This document shows positions 43,521-51,961 of a stretch of DNA of 64,000 nucleotides, piece by piece. Source of the stretch: Leucothrix arctica (lineage in GTDB: Bacteria; Pseudomonadota; Gammaproteobacteria; Thiotrichales; Thiotrichaceae); the NCBI RefSeq assembly GCF_003172895.1, contig NZ_QGKL01000039.1, forward strand, positions 62,001 through 126,000, written 5' to 3'. Under the pieces are notes generated by a model. That model did not search any database. It saw only the letters and a program-made list of their open reading frames with translations, and had not been told where the DNA came from. Both the position numbers and the translations under genes were made by a program. Positions within the stretch are counted from its first letter, which is position 1, and every line of letters starts with the position of its first letter.

Positions 43521-44486
43521 ATGAAAATCAAACATCAACTCTCGGTTGCAACTTTGGTGATGGCTGGTGTCTTCGCTACAGGTTGCTCTCAGCAAGTTGT
43601 AGAAGGCGGCTCACAAGTTGCTGGTGGCGCACAAGTAGCTGGTGGTCAGCAAGTAGCTGGTGGTCAGCAAGTAGCTGGTGGCGCACAGGTAGCTGGTGGT
43701 CAGCAAGTAGCTGGTGGTCAGCAAGTAGCTGGTGGTCAGCAAGTAGCTGGTGGCGAGCAAGTAGCTGGTGGTCAGCAAGTAGCTGGTGGTCAGCAAGTAG
43801 CTGGTGGTCAGCAAGCAGCTGGTGGTCAGCAAGTAGCTGATACTCAAAACACTGTTACTGTTCCTCCTGCTCCAGTAATGGTTGAGCCTAAGCCAGTAAT
43901 GGTTAAGCCTAAGCCTGTTGTTAGATCGGCGGGTAATTGTCACGGTCATGCTCCAACTAAGTTGAGCAAGACTGTACGTCATTGTCACAAAAACCCAACT
44001 GGTAAGCATTACCAGAAAGGTAAGACAATGTCTAAGCCTGCAGTTAGAACTGTAACTCGTGTTGTAGAGAAGAAAGTATACGTACCAAAAGTTGTATACA
44101 AGCAAGTACCTAAGATTGTTTACAAAGAGAAAGTTGTATACAAGCCGGTATATGTTAAGACTCCTATGAAGGCTGCACCTAAGAAAGCTGCTCCTACTAA
44201 TCGCTGGTGTCATAGTCATCCTGCTAATAGCATGACTAAGAGTGTTAGTCATTGTCACAAGTATAACCAAAGAAACCACAGCCATTCTTACGGCGCTAAG
44301 AAAGCAGCTCCAGCTCCACGCTATGTTGCTCCTAAGCCAGCGTATGTTGCTCCAGCTACGAAGGCAGTAGATGTATTTGCTCTTCAGACTAAGCTGAAAG
44401 CTAAAGGTTACTACAAAGGCCCAATCGACGGCGTTGTAGGCAAAGGTACTCGTGCAGCTCTAAACCAGTTCATGCAGAACCGTTAA
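43521..44486 (+). CDS. hexapeptide-repeat, Cys/His-rich putative lipoprotein with peptidoglycan-binding domain
   Basis: From the ATG at 43521 (AAAGGA eight bases upstream) the protein has 321 residues. The N-terminus is a lipoprotein signal ending FATGC, with Cys22 the likely lipidated residue. Residues 31-108 are thirteen tandem hexapeptides close to QQVAGG. Then come a Pro/Lys linker, a motif GNCHGHA...TKLSKTVRHCHK (139-157), a basic Val-Tyr-Lys-rich stretch (180-215), a second copy CHSHP...TKSVSHCHK (230-247), and a C-terminal PG_binding_1-like domain (283-321, LQTKLKAKGYYKGPIDGVVG). The doubled CHxH/HCH motif suggests metal or heme binding; that is inference. The protein is probably envelope-anchored at both ends. 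No described family recognised for the whole. Confidence 0.8.
   Translation: MKIKHQLSVATLVMAGVFATGCSQQVVEGGSQVAGGAQVAGGQQVAGGQQVAGGAQVAGGQQVAGGQQVAGGQQVAGGEQVAGGQQVAGGQQVAGGQQAAGGQQVADTQNTVTVPPAPVMVEPKPVMVKPKPVVRSAGNCHGHAPTKLSKTVRHCHKNPTGKHYQKGKTMSKPAVRTVTRVVEKKVYVPKVVYKQVPKIVYKEKVVYKPVYVKTPMKAAPKKAAPTNRWCHSHPANSMTKSVSHCHKYNQRNHSHSYGAKKAAPAPRYVAPKPAYVAPATKAVDVFALQTKLKAKGYYKGPIDGVVGKGTRAALNQFMQNR
43611..43844 (+). repeat. thirteen 18-bp tandem repeats within the lipoprotein gene
   Basis: In-frame 18-bp units close to CAGCAAGTAGCTGGTGGT, 234 bp in all, encoding QQVAGG with Ser, Ala or Glu at the first position in some copies and a degenerate final copy. High identity at DNA level implies recent expansion and possible copy-number variation between strains. 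Confidence 0.95.
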
Positions 44487-44533
44487 TTAGATTGACACAT
44501 TTATTAATGTGTAACTCTGATTAGTTAGAGTCT

Positions 44534-44572
44534 AAAGTGGGATTGAGGGCTAACTTCAATCCCATTTTTTTT
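44534..44572 (+). terminator. rho-independent terminator after the repeat lipoprotein
   Basis: Stem with core TGGGATTGA/TCAATCCCA, extended by A-T and one G-U pair, followed by eight T. A second small hairpin (ACACATT/AATGTGT, 44494-44511) precedes it. Confidence 0.85.
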
Positions 44573-44660
44573 GCATATGAAATAATTTTATAAAGAAAAA
44601 ATAATTAAACAGTAAGCTACTGATTAATCATATTTAGAATAAAGTTGGAATGTAGAACTT

Positions 44661-45908
44661 ATGGATAAGAAAATAAAGAGTTGCATCATTAACGGTATTC
44701 TACTGATTGCTATGGTGTTCGGTGCAACAGCAGATGCATCCGTATGGAAAGCAAAAAATACTTGGGATGAGCGTTGGGAAAACAACTATCGAGCCTGGGT
44801 AACCCGTTACTGGAACGAAGAGTTTTTCATGGATGAGAAAAAACCTTTGTACTACAAATTTGAACATGATTGTGCTGATGCTGTTTACGCTATGCGTTTA
44901 ATATTTGCATATGAGCACAGGCTGCCTTTTGTTATGAGTAATCCTTCTAAAAAAGGAAAATTCATTAGTAACAGAAGTACTAGATGGGACAAGCTTCCAG
45001 AGTCAAAGCGTGTTCGCAAATTCATGGATTATGTGGCTAACGTTGGAAGTACTGTGTCTCTTAAAAAAGATACTTATCCAGTAGCTATGAGTGATATTAA
45101 ACCTGGTGATGTATACGTCGCTCCCGGTGTTCACTCTTATACAATTGTTGATATTACTGATGCTGGTGTAGCAGAGGTGGTTTATTCAACAACTCCTAAG
45201 GCAGCTAGATTTTTGGACCGTATTGAGTCCTTTCCTTTCTATGTACCTGAGGATATGAAGAACTTTAGTGATGGCTATCGTCGGTTTATTCAGCCTCAAA
45301 ACATGACGAAAGCGATAAAGGATCAGCCAGGATATAGTATAGAGCAATTTACAATTGCTAAGTCTGTTAAGCAGAACTATGTACGATTCACTGATATTTT
45401 ATCCAGTGCATTAGGTAAGCGCAAAGAAACGGCTTCGGAGAAATCATTACGTTTAATGATAGCTTTATGCCAGTACGCCAATGACCGAAGTGTTTATGTT
45501 TACGATGCTCTTTGGTATTTACAGAAGATCCGTAAAGGTGGCAGGCAGTGCATGAATCGTTTTGAGTACGATAGTTACTCTACACCATCACGCGACAGAC
45601 GTTTAAAAGCGTTCTTTAATGCTATTGGTGAACATCATGTGAAGACCAAAGGACAGTCTCCTAATAGCCAAGCCCAGCAGTGGACTAATACGTTGTTTTC
45701 TCAAACAGATCCTACGCCAGCACAAAAGAAGCAGATAAATAATTTTTGTATGGTGCAGATGAGTTTAGGTGAAAATTACTTTATGCCATTACGCGAATTG
45801 CGAAAAAATATTTTTGCAGGAACTGTTTCATCAAACCCTAATGCACCATTAGAGTATCGCTGGGGCATTGTGCCAAAGCCTTATCAGTCGTCTTGTAAAA
45901 CATATTAA
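44661..45908 (+). CDS. secreted protein with NlpC/P60-like (papain-fold) N-terminal half
   Basis: A 415-residue protein with a signal peptide (about 1-27, ending ADAS). The segment FEHDCADAVYAMRLIFAYEH places a Cys (71) at the start of a helix, and GVHSYTIVDI (His158) follows a DIKPGDVYVA strand. This order, D-Cys-A-helix then Pro-Gly-Asp strand then His, is that of NlpC/P60 and CHAP cysteine peptidases or amidases that cut peptidoglycan. The assignment is inference. The C-terminal 240 residues are helical, with scattered Cys, and match nothing I know. It follows the repeat lipoprotein, which has a peptidoglycan-binding domain, so a shared envelope role is plausible. Confidence 0.65.
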   Translation: MDKKIKSCIINGILLIAMVFGATADASVWKAKNTWDERWENNYRAWVTRYWNEEFFMDEKKPLYYKFEHDCADAVYAMRLIFAYEHRLPFVMSNPSKKGKFISNRSTRWDKLPESKRVRKFMDYVANVGSTVSLKKDTYPVAMSDIKPGDVYVAPGVHSYTIVDITDAGVAEVVYSTTPKAARFLDRIESFPFYVPEDMKNFSDGYRRFIQPQNMTKAIKDQPGYSIEQFTIAKSVKQNYVRFTDILSSALGKRKETASEKSLRLMIALCQYANDRSVYVYDALWYLQKIRKGGRQCMNRFEYDSYSTPSRDRRLKAFFNAIGEHHVKTKGQSPNSQAQQWTNTLFSQTDPTPAQKKQINNFCMVQMSLGENYFMPLRELRKNIFAGTVSSNPNAPLEYRWGIVPKPYQSSCKTY

Positions 45909-45926
45909 ATCTAGAAAAAGTAATAC

Positions 45927-45982
45927 AAGTGGTTAACGTCTGTTAACCACTTTCCCTTCAAATTAACGCTTTATCGTTAATT
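45927..45982. repeat. two tandem perfect hairpins upstream of glmU
   Basis: First: 11-bp arms AAGTGGTTAAC and GTTAACCACTT, loop GTCT (45927-45952). Second: 8-bp arms AATTAACG and CGTTAATT, loop CTTTAT (45961-45982). Both share a TTAACG core. The first could end the preceding transcript, but only a short T-stretch follows. An operator role before glmU is the alternative. Confidence 0.5.
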
Positions 45983-46065
45983 CATAGAATATAGTCACCT
46001 ACGAGGTTTCTATCTGTTCTACTAGTGTTATCTTAAAGCTAATTAATTAAAAATAAGTTCTTAAA

Positions 46066-47445
46066 ATGAAAATCAAATCTATTATTCTAGCTGCAGGTAA
46101 AGGCTCACGAATGCGCTCTGATTTACCCAAAGTCATGCATAAGATTGGCGGGAAATCGATGCTACATCATGTGATTGACACTTGTAAAGAAGCAAAATCA
46201 GACGATATTGTGATCGTTGTTGGACATCACGCTGAAGTCGTCATAGAGAGTGTCACAGATAATAATGTGAGTTGGGTTTACCAAAATGATCAGTTAGGAA
46301 CTGGACATGCGGTTATTCAAGCAATACCAAATATTGATGACAATGATGTGGTCTTAATTGCTTACGGTGACGTTCCACTAGTACGGTCTGAAACACTTAA
46401 GCCTCTATGTGAATGCATCGGTGACTACGATTATGCGTTATTGACGACTAAGTTGGAAAAACCAACTGGTTATGGTCGCATTGTACGTGATAGCTCTTCT
46501 GGTGAGATCATTGAAATAGTAGAAGAAAAAGATGCATCAGACGAAATTAGAAAAATAGATGAAGTAAATACGGGGATAGTTGCAGCAAAAGGAAAGCAGT
46601 TGAAACGCTGGTTATCTATGTTGACTGCAGATAATGCCCAAAAAGAATATTATTTAACTGACTGTGTTGCTCATGCTGTTAGCGAAGGAGCTGCGATAAC
46701 ATCTGTACTCTGTATGGATCCGGTTGAAATACAGGGTGTTAATAATCGTCAACAACAAGCTGAGCTTGAAAGAGGCTACCAAGCACGTCAAGCAGAAGGT
46801 CTGATGGTTGCAGGTGCTACTTTACTTGATCCACAAAGGGTTGATGTAAGAGGTGAGGTGACAGTTGGTAAAGATGTGATCATTGATATTAATGCGGTCT
46901 TTATTGGAAATGTGCACCTTTCTGACGGTGTAAGTATTGAAGCAAACTGTGTCATTAAAAATAGTAGCATCGGTGCTAATACGACTATCAAACCTAATTC
47001 CGTTATCGACGATGCTGAGATTGGAGCTTTATGTGATATAGGGCCTTTTGCACGTATACGTCCTGATACTGTTTTGAAGGACAGTGCTAAGGTTGGTAAC
47101 TTCGTAGAGATTAAGAAAAGTACGGTTGGTGAGGGAAGTAAAGTCAGTCACTTAAGCTACATTGGTGATACCGAAATGGGTGCTAATGTAAACATCGGGG
47201 CAGGTACAATTACTTGTAATTACGATGGTGTAAATAAGTTTAAAACAGTCATAGGCGATGATGCATTTGTAGGATCAGATAGTCAGTTGATTGCTCCTGT
47301 TACTATAAAAGCAGGTGCAACAATAGGTGCTGGTTCAACGATCACACAAGACACACCTGAGCACACTTTAACTTTATCACGCTCAAAGCAAGTCAGTATA
47401 ACTGGCTGGAAGCGTCCAACAAAACTAACAAACAAGGATAGCTAA
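46066..47445 (+). CDS. glmU: bifunctional UDP-GlcNAc pyrophosphorylase / GlcN-1-P acetyltransferase GlmU
   Basis: Makes UDP-N-acetylglucosamine for peptidoglycan and LPS. The 459 residues show the N-terminal uridyltransferase domain (LAAGKGSRMRSDLPKVMHKI, then QLGTGHAV and AYGDVPL) and the C-terminal left-handed beta-helix of hexapeptide repeats (GANVNIGAGTITCNYDGVNK), ending in TGWKRP. It is one base upstream of glmS, and the two act in the same pathway. Confidence 0.96.
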   Translation: MKIKSIILAAGKGSRMRSDLPKVMHKIGGKSMLHHVIDTCKEAKSDDIVIVVGHHAEVVIESVTDNNVSWVYQNDQLGTGHAVIQAIPNIDDNDVVLIAYGDVPLVRSETLKPLCECIGDYDYALLTTKLEKPTGYGRIVRDSSSGEIIEIVEEKDASDEIRKIDEVNTGIVAAKGKQLKRWLSMLTADNAQKEYYLTDCVAHAVSEGAAITSVLCMDPVEIQGVNNRQQQAELERGYQARQAEGLMVAGATLLDPQRVDVRGEVTVGKDVIIDINAVFIGNVHLSDGVSIEANCVIKNSSIGANTTIKPNSVIDDAEIGALCDIGPFARIRPDTVLKDSAKVGNFVEIKKSTVGEGSKVSHLSYIGDTEMGANVNIGAGTITCNYDGVNKFKTVIGDDAFVGSDSQLIAPVTIKAGATIGAGSTITQDTPEHTLTLSRSKQVSITGWKRPTKLTNKDS

Positions 47446-47446
47446 T

Positions 47447-49285
47447 ATGTGTGGAATAGTAGGAGCAATGGCTCAGCGTGATGTAATTGGAATTCTTGTA
47501 GAAGGTTTACGTCGACTAGAATATAGAGGTTATGACTCCGCTGGTGTAGCAGTCATTAACCATGACCGTATCGTAGAACGAACGCGTGCATTGGGTAAAG
47601 TCGCAGAACTAGAAACTAAGCTTGCTGAGGCGCCAATTTTTGGTAGCGCTGGTATCGCGCATACTCGCTGGGCAACGCATGGTGAGCCTGCTGAACGAAA
47701 TGCTCACCCTCATATTAGTAATGACCGTATTGCTGTTGTACATAACGGAATCATAGAAAACTACGAGCCGTTACGCGAGGAACTGATTGCGTTAGGTTAC
47801 AACTTTGAGTCTGAAACGGATACAGAAGTAGTTGTTCATTTGATTGATACACTGCTTAAGCCGGGTGTTAGTCTGCTTGAAGCAGTGAATCAAGCGACTA
47901 AAAAACTACGCGGTGCATACGCTCTTGGCGTTATAGCAAACGACGATCCTGAGCATTTAATCGCAGTACGCCAAGGAAGTCCTTTAGTACTGGGTCTTGG
48001 TATTGGTGAGTATTTTATTGGTTCTGATATCCAAGCATTACTTCCAGTAACCAATCGCTTTATTTATCTAGAGAATGGCGATAGCGTCGACATGACGCTT
48101 GCTGGTTTTACAATTTTTGATGAATCTGGTTTAGTAGTTGAGCGTCCGATCAAAGAGTCTTTAGCAAGTTCGATGGATTCAGATTTAGGTGAATATCGTC
48201 ATTTCATGCTCAAAGAAATCTATGAGCAGCCAGCTGCAATACAAAACACTTTGGCCGGTCGAGTTGAGTTAAGTGATTTAAGGAGCTGTATTTCAGGTGA
48301 TAAAGAACTACTTGAAAAAGTATTCAATGAGATTCGTGAAGTTCAAATTATAGCGTGTGGTACAAGTTATCATTCAGGTTTGACAGCACGCTATTGGATT
48401 GAAAGTCTGACTGACTTACCCTGTAATGTTGAAGTCGCTAGTGAGTATCGCTACCGTCGTCAACCGAAGCGTGATGGTGTGTTATTTATTACTATCTCGC
48501 AGTCAGGTGAGACTGCTGATAGTTTAGCTGCGCTTGAAAAAGTGAAGCAGGAAGGGTGTTTAGCAACACTGACTATCTGTAATGTTCCAGAGAGCTCATT
48601 AACTCGAGAGTCCGACTTCTCGTTAATGACTGTTGCTGGACCTGAGATTGGTGTCGCATCTACTAAGGCATTTACAACGCAACTGGTTGCGCTTCAATTG
48701 TTAACCATCTGTCTTATGCAGCGTGATCCAAAGAACGAAGCTAAGTCGCTAGAGATGCTAACTAACCTAAAACGTTTACCGGCAATTGTTGAGCAAGTAC
48801 TTCAGCAGGACGACATGATCAAAAAGATGGGCGAGGCGTTTATTGATAAGCATCATGCGTTGTTCTTAGGTCGTGGTGATTTATATCCGATTGCGATGGA
48901 GGGTGCGTTAAAGCTTAAGGAAATCTCTTATATTCATGCTGAAGCATACCCAGCAGGTGAATTAAAGCATGGTCCATTAGCGTTGGTAGATTCGGAAATG
49001 CCGATTGTTGCGGTAGCTCCTAACACTAATCTTCTAGAGAAACTGAAGTCAAATCTTGAAGAGGTTCGTTCTAGAGGTGGTGTGTTGTATCTATTTGCGG
49101 ATGAAAAAGCTGAAATTACTGAGCAAAGTAACATTCACATTATTCGAGTACCTGAAATTCCAGAAAGTCTAATCCCTATTGTTTATACGATTCCGTTACA
49201 ATTACTGTCATACCATGTGGCTGTATTTAAAGGAACGGATGTTGATAAACCACGAAACCTTGCTAAGTCTGTTACTGTCGAGTAA
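47447..49285 (+). CDS. glmS: glutamine-fructose-6-phosphate aminotransferase GlmS
   Basis: First enzyme of amino sugar synthesis, converting fructose-6-phosphate and glutamine to glucosamine-6-phosphate. The 612 residues begin MCGIVGA with the catalytic Cys2. The glutaminase domain (RRLEYRGYDSAG, HTRWATHGEP) is followed by two SIS domains (CGTSYHSG, SQSGETADS) and the conserved C-terminus DKPRNLAKSVTVE. The start codon is two bases after the glmU stop. I see no glmS ribozyme, which would be expected only in Gram-positives. Confidence 0.96.
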   Translation: MCGIVGAMAQRDVIGILVEGLRRLEYRGYDSAGVAVINHDRIVERTRALGKVAELETKLAEAPIFGSAGIAHTRWATHGEPAERNAHPHISNDRIAVVHNGIIENYEPLREELIALGYNFESETDTEVVVHLIDTLLKPGVSLLEAVNQATKKLRGAYALGVIANDDPEHLIAVRQGSPLVLGLGIGEYFIGSDIQALLPVTNRFIYLENGDSVDMTLAGFTIFDESGLVVERPIKESLASSMDSDLGEYRHFMLKEIYEQPAAIQNTLAGRVELSDLRSCISGDKELLEKVFNEIREVQIIACGTSYHSGLTARYWIESLTDLPCNVEVASEYRYRRQPKRDGVLFITISQSGETADSLAALEKVKQEGCLATLTICNVPESSLTRESDFSLMTVAGPEIGVASTKAFTTQLVALQLLTICLMQRDPKNEAKSLEMLTNLKRLPAIVEQVLQQDDMIKKMGEAFIDKHHALFLGRGDLYPIAMEGALKLKEISYIHAEAYPAGELKHGPLALVDSEMPIVAVAPNTNLLEKLKSNLEEVRSRGGVLYLFADEKAEITEQSNIHIIRVPEIPESLIPIVYTIPLQLLSYHVAVFKGTDVDKPRNLAKSVTVE

Positions 49286-49297
49286 CGGAGTTCTGTC

Positions 49298-49534
49298 ATG
49301 AAGGCTGTTAGAGTACTTTACTTTGCCAGCCTTCGTGAATTAGTTGGAAAATCTGAAGATAGCTTTGCAATAGAAGTGCCGATAACCGGAGAGTCTCTTT
49401 GGTGTATCTTAAATAAGGGTATAGACTTACCAGAGTCGTCTTTGTTGGCAATTAATCATGAATACGCAGATCTGCAAACAAACATTCATGAAAATGACGA
49501 AGTAGCTTTTTTCCCACCTGTTACAGGAGGGTAG
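49298..49534 (+). CDS. moaD: molybdopterin synthase small subunit MoaD
   Basis: A 78-residue ubiquitin-like sulfur carrier ending FFPPVTGG; the terminal Gly-Gly becomes the thiocarboxylate that gives sulfur to the molybdopterin precursor. It starts 12 bp after glmS and ends 4 bp before moaE, so it belongs to the same transcript. The other moa genes are not in the window. Confidence 0.9.
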   Translation: MKAVRVLYFASLRELVGKSEDSFAIEVPITGESLWCILNKGIDLPESSLLAINHEYADLQTNIHENDEVAFFPPVTGG

Positions 49535-49538
49535 GAAA

Positions 49539-49994
49539 ATGAATAGTATTAATATTCATGAAGGCAGTTTTGATCCATGGCACGAGATTATTTCCTTTCA
49601 AAATAATAACCTCAACGGCGTAAAAAGTTACGGTGCGACGGCTAGCTTCGTAGGCACTATGCGTGATTTCAATGAAGGCGATGATGTTGTTGAGATGGTG
49701 CTTGAGCACTATCCCTTAATGACTCAGAAACAACTTGAAAGCATCGTTGAGTTGTCTATAGAAAAGTGGCCAGTTCAGCACGTTCTATTAAGTCACAGAG
49801 TGGGTTTGATTCAACCCTCTGACCCTATTGTGCTTGTTGTTGTTTGGTCTGCACATCGTGCTGCTGCATTCGATGCGTGTCGCCATATTATGGAAGAGCT
49901 CAAACATAAAGCACCTTTCTGGAAAAAAGAAAGTTTGCTCAGTGGTGAGTCGCGCTGGGTGTCAGAAAATACGCCTGACACCCGCGATAATTAA
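49539..49994 (+). CDS. moaE: molybdopterin synthase catalytic subunit MoaE
   Basis: Catalytic partner of MoaD, converting precursor Z to molybdopterin. The 151-residue protein shows GATASFVGTMRDFNEGD, the VLEHYPLM strand, a HRVGLIQP loop, AHRAAAFDACRHIMEELK, and the active-site KHKAPFWKKE-type tail (here LKHKAPFWKKE). Length is normal. It ends three bases before a convergent gene, so the 3' ends are tight. Confidence 0.93.
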   Translation: MNSINIHEGSFDPWHEIISFQNNNLNGVKSYGATASFVGTMRDFNEGDDVVEMVLEHYPLMTQKQLESIVELSIEKWPVQHVLLSHRVGLIQPSDPIVLVVVWSAHRAAAFDACRHIMEELKHKAPFWKKESLLSGESRWVSENTPDTRDN

Positions 49995-49997
49995 AGC

Positions 49998-50477
49998 TTA
50001 TTGAGCATTAATCCATTGTCCATTAACTAGGCAAGCTTTACCTTGAACTCGCTCAGGTTGGCCCCCCATATCAACAAGCATCGTATAGTTACGGCACTGT
50101 GTTGGTGCTTGGTTTACTGTTGCTTGGTAGCTTTGGGTAGGAGTAAATGCGTAATTTGCGCCAGTGGTACTATTGTTCCAACGTACTTGACGGTTATCAG
50201 GTGTGTTGTTCATTGCAGTATCAACATAAGACTTGTCTGAACTGTCAAGGTTGCGCCCTAGTGTTGCGCCTAGGTAACCACCAAGAGCAGCACCTAGTAA
50301 TTTAGTGACTCGACGACCATCACCCTTACCAAATTCACCACCAACCGCGCTACCAATGACTGCGCCAACAACTGCACGTGTCTCGCCATCAGTCATTCCT
50401 GTCGCGGCACAGCCACTTAGGATAACGGTTGCGCTAATAGAAGCAGCTAACAGTGTTTTTGAAAGTACTTTTTTCAT
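49998..50477 (-). CDS. 17-kDa-antigen-like glycine-zipper lipoprotein
   Basis: A 159-residue envelope protein. The signal peptide ends LSGC, with Cys22 the likely lipidated residue. A glycine-zipper region (about 36-77, VVGAVIGSAVGGEFG and LLGAALGGYLGATLG) can pack in the outer membrane. The C-terminal 80 residues form a beta-rich domain with a Cys pair (QCRNYTMLVDMGG, GKACLVNGQW). This layout is that of the 17-kDa surface antigen/RcnB-like group. Exact role unknown. Confidence 0.82.
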   Translation of the reverse strand: MKKVLSKTLLAASISATVILSGCAATGMTDGETRAVVGAVIGSAVGGEFGKGDGRRVTKLLGAALGGYLGATLGRNLDSSDKSYVDTAMNNTPDNRQVRWNNSTTGANYAFTPTQSYQATVNQAPTQCRNYTMLVDMGGQPERVQGKACLVNGQWINAQ

Positions 50478-50575
50478 GTTTATCCTTAATCAAATAAAAG
50501 TTTATAAATACATAGACTCGTGAGATTTATAATAGTTTCTATTTTATCGAACAGTTACGTGCTGTTTTTTAAATA

Positions 50576-51940
50576 TTATCCAAACTCTGGTGAATAAATA
50601 TCAGGAGAGAATGAGTCAAAACGAGTGTACTTACCTTGGAAGGTTAGTCTAATGGTACCAATAGGGCCATTACGCTGTTTACCAATGATAACTTCTGCCA
50701 TACCTTTGTCAGGTGAGTTTTCATCATAAACTTCATCACGATAGATGAACATAATGATATCCGCATCCTGCTCGATTGCACCAGACTCACGAAGGTCAGA
50801 CATGATTGGTCGTTTATCTGGGCGCTGCTCAAGACTTCGGTTTAGCTGAGAAAGGGCGATAATTGGGCACTTCAATTCTTTTGCCAAACTCTTCAATGAT
50901 CGTGATATTTCAGAAACCTCGTTAGTACGATTTTCTGATTTACCTGCGGTTTGCATCAACTGAAGATAATCGATAACGATCACGCCTAATTGCCCGTGTT
51001 CACGTGCTAAACGTCTAGTCTTAGCTCGAATGTCTGTAGGTGTTTGGCCACCCATGTCATCGATAAATAGCTTAGTCTTTGAAAAGGCTTTAACTGACAT
51101 GGCGACACGGGGCCAATCCTCTTCACGTATTTTACCGGTACGAATATCAGTCAATGGCACTCGGCCATTAGATGCAAACATACGTAAGATCAGCTGCTCA
51201 GCGGGCATCTCCATACTAAAAATTACAACGGGTTTGTCCGCTAGAGCGACACTCTCGGCAATATTCATTGCAAAGGTTGTTTTACCCATTGCTGGTCGAC
51301 CGGCAACAATAATAAGGTCACCTGCATTTAGCCCTGAGGTTTTTTCATCAAGCTCGGGATAGCCTGTTGCGGTACCGGTGATGCTACCTTCAGTTTCCGC
51401 TAAGTATTGGATCTTATCCAGGCTGGCTTTTAGTAGTTCTTTGATTGGCACAAAACTTTCTGATTTAGTACCTTGCTCTGCAATTTGGAAGACACGTTTT
51501 TCAGCTTCATCTAGTAGTGCACGGCTATCTTGATCACCACCATTATAAGCAAGGTCCGCAATGTCTGTACCGACGCTAATTAACTGACGTAATACCGACT
51601 TTTCGCGAACAATATTGGCGTATGCATGTATATTCGCGGCACTTGGAGTGTCTTTTGCTAACGTACCAAGGTAGGTAGAGCCACCGGCATTTTCCAGCTG
51701 AGAGCGTTGTTTAAGCCATTCGGAAAGGGTAATCCAATCAAGAGGCTGGCCGTTTTCAGCTAGCTCTACAATTGATCGAAAAATCAATCGATGATCTTGT
51801 CTGTAGAAGTCGCCCTCAGACACTTTGTCGGCAACAATATCCCATGCTCGATTATCGAGCATCAGTCCGCCTAAGACTGACTGCTCGGCTTCAATAGAAT
51901 GGGGGGGGACGCGTAGCGAATCAAAACTTTCATTATCCAT
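50576..51940 (-). CDS. dnaB: replicative DNA helicase DnaB
   Basis: Hexameric 5'-3' helicase at the replication fork, 454 residues. The N-terminal domain (PPHSIEAEQSVLGGLMLD) is joined by a linker helix to the RecA-like domain with Walker A GRPAMGKT, Walker B VIVIDYLQLM and the arginine-finger segment SDLRESGAIEQDAD. No intein. A run of eight C on the coding strand (51901-51908) lies in codons near residues 11-14. The upstream SPOR gene ends 21 bp before, in the same direction. Confidence 0.95.
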   Translation of the reverse strand: MDNESFDSLRVPPHSIEAEQSVLGGLMLDNRAWDIVADKVSEGDFYRQDHRLIFRSIVELAENGQPLDWITLSEWLKQRSQLENAGGSTYLGTLAKDTPSAANIHAYANIVREKSVLRQLISVGTDIADLAYNGGDQDSRALLDEAEKRVFQIAEQGTKSESFVPIKELLKASLDKIQYLAETEGSITGTATGYPELDEKTSGLNAGDLIIVAGRPAMGKTTFAMNIAESVALADKPVVIFSMEMPAEQLILRMFASNGRVPLTDIRTGKIREEDWPRVAMSVKAFSKTKLFIDDMGGQTPTDIRAKTRRLAREHGQLGVIVIDYLQLMQTAGKSENRTNEVSEISRSLKSLAKELKCPIIALSQLNRSLEQRPDKRPIMSDLRESGAIEQDADIIMFIYRDEVYDENSPDKGMAEVIIGKQRNGPIGTIRLTFQGKYTRFDSFSPDIYSPEFG

Positions 51941-51961
51941 ACGCGATAGTGTAAACCGAAA

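Noticed and set aside
43611-43844. Possible CRISPR array
   Set aside because: The 18-bp units are contiguous with no unique spacers and are in frame with a coding sequence.
43611-44285. Long open frames antisense to, and in another frame of, the repeat lipoprotein
   Set aside because: They are products of the 18-bp repeat, which keeps other frames open (giving Tyr-Leu-Leu-Thr-Thr-Ser repeats). No Shine-Dalgarno or sensible N-terminus.
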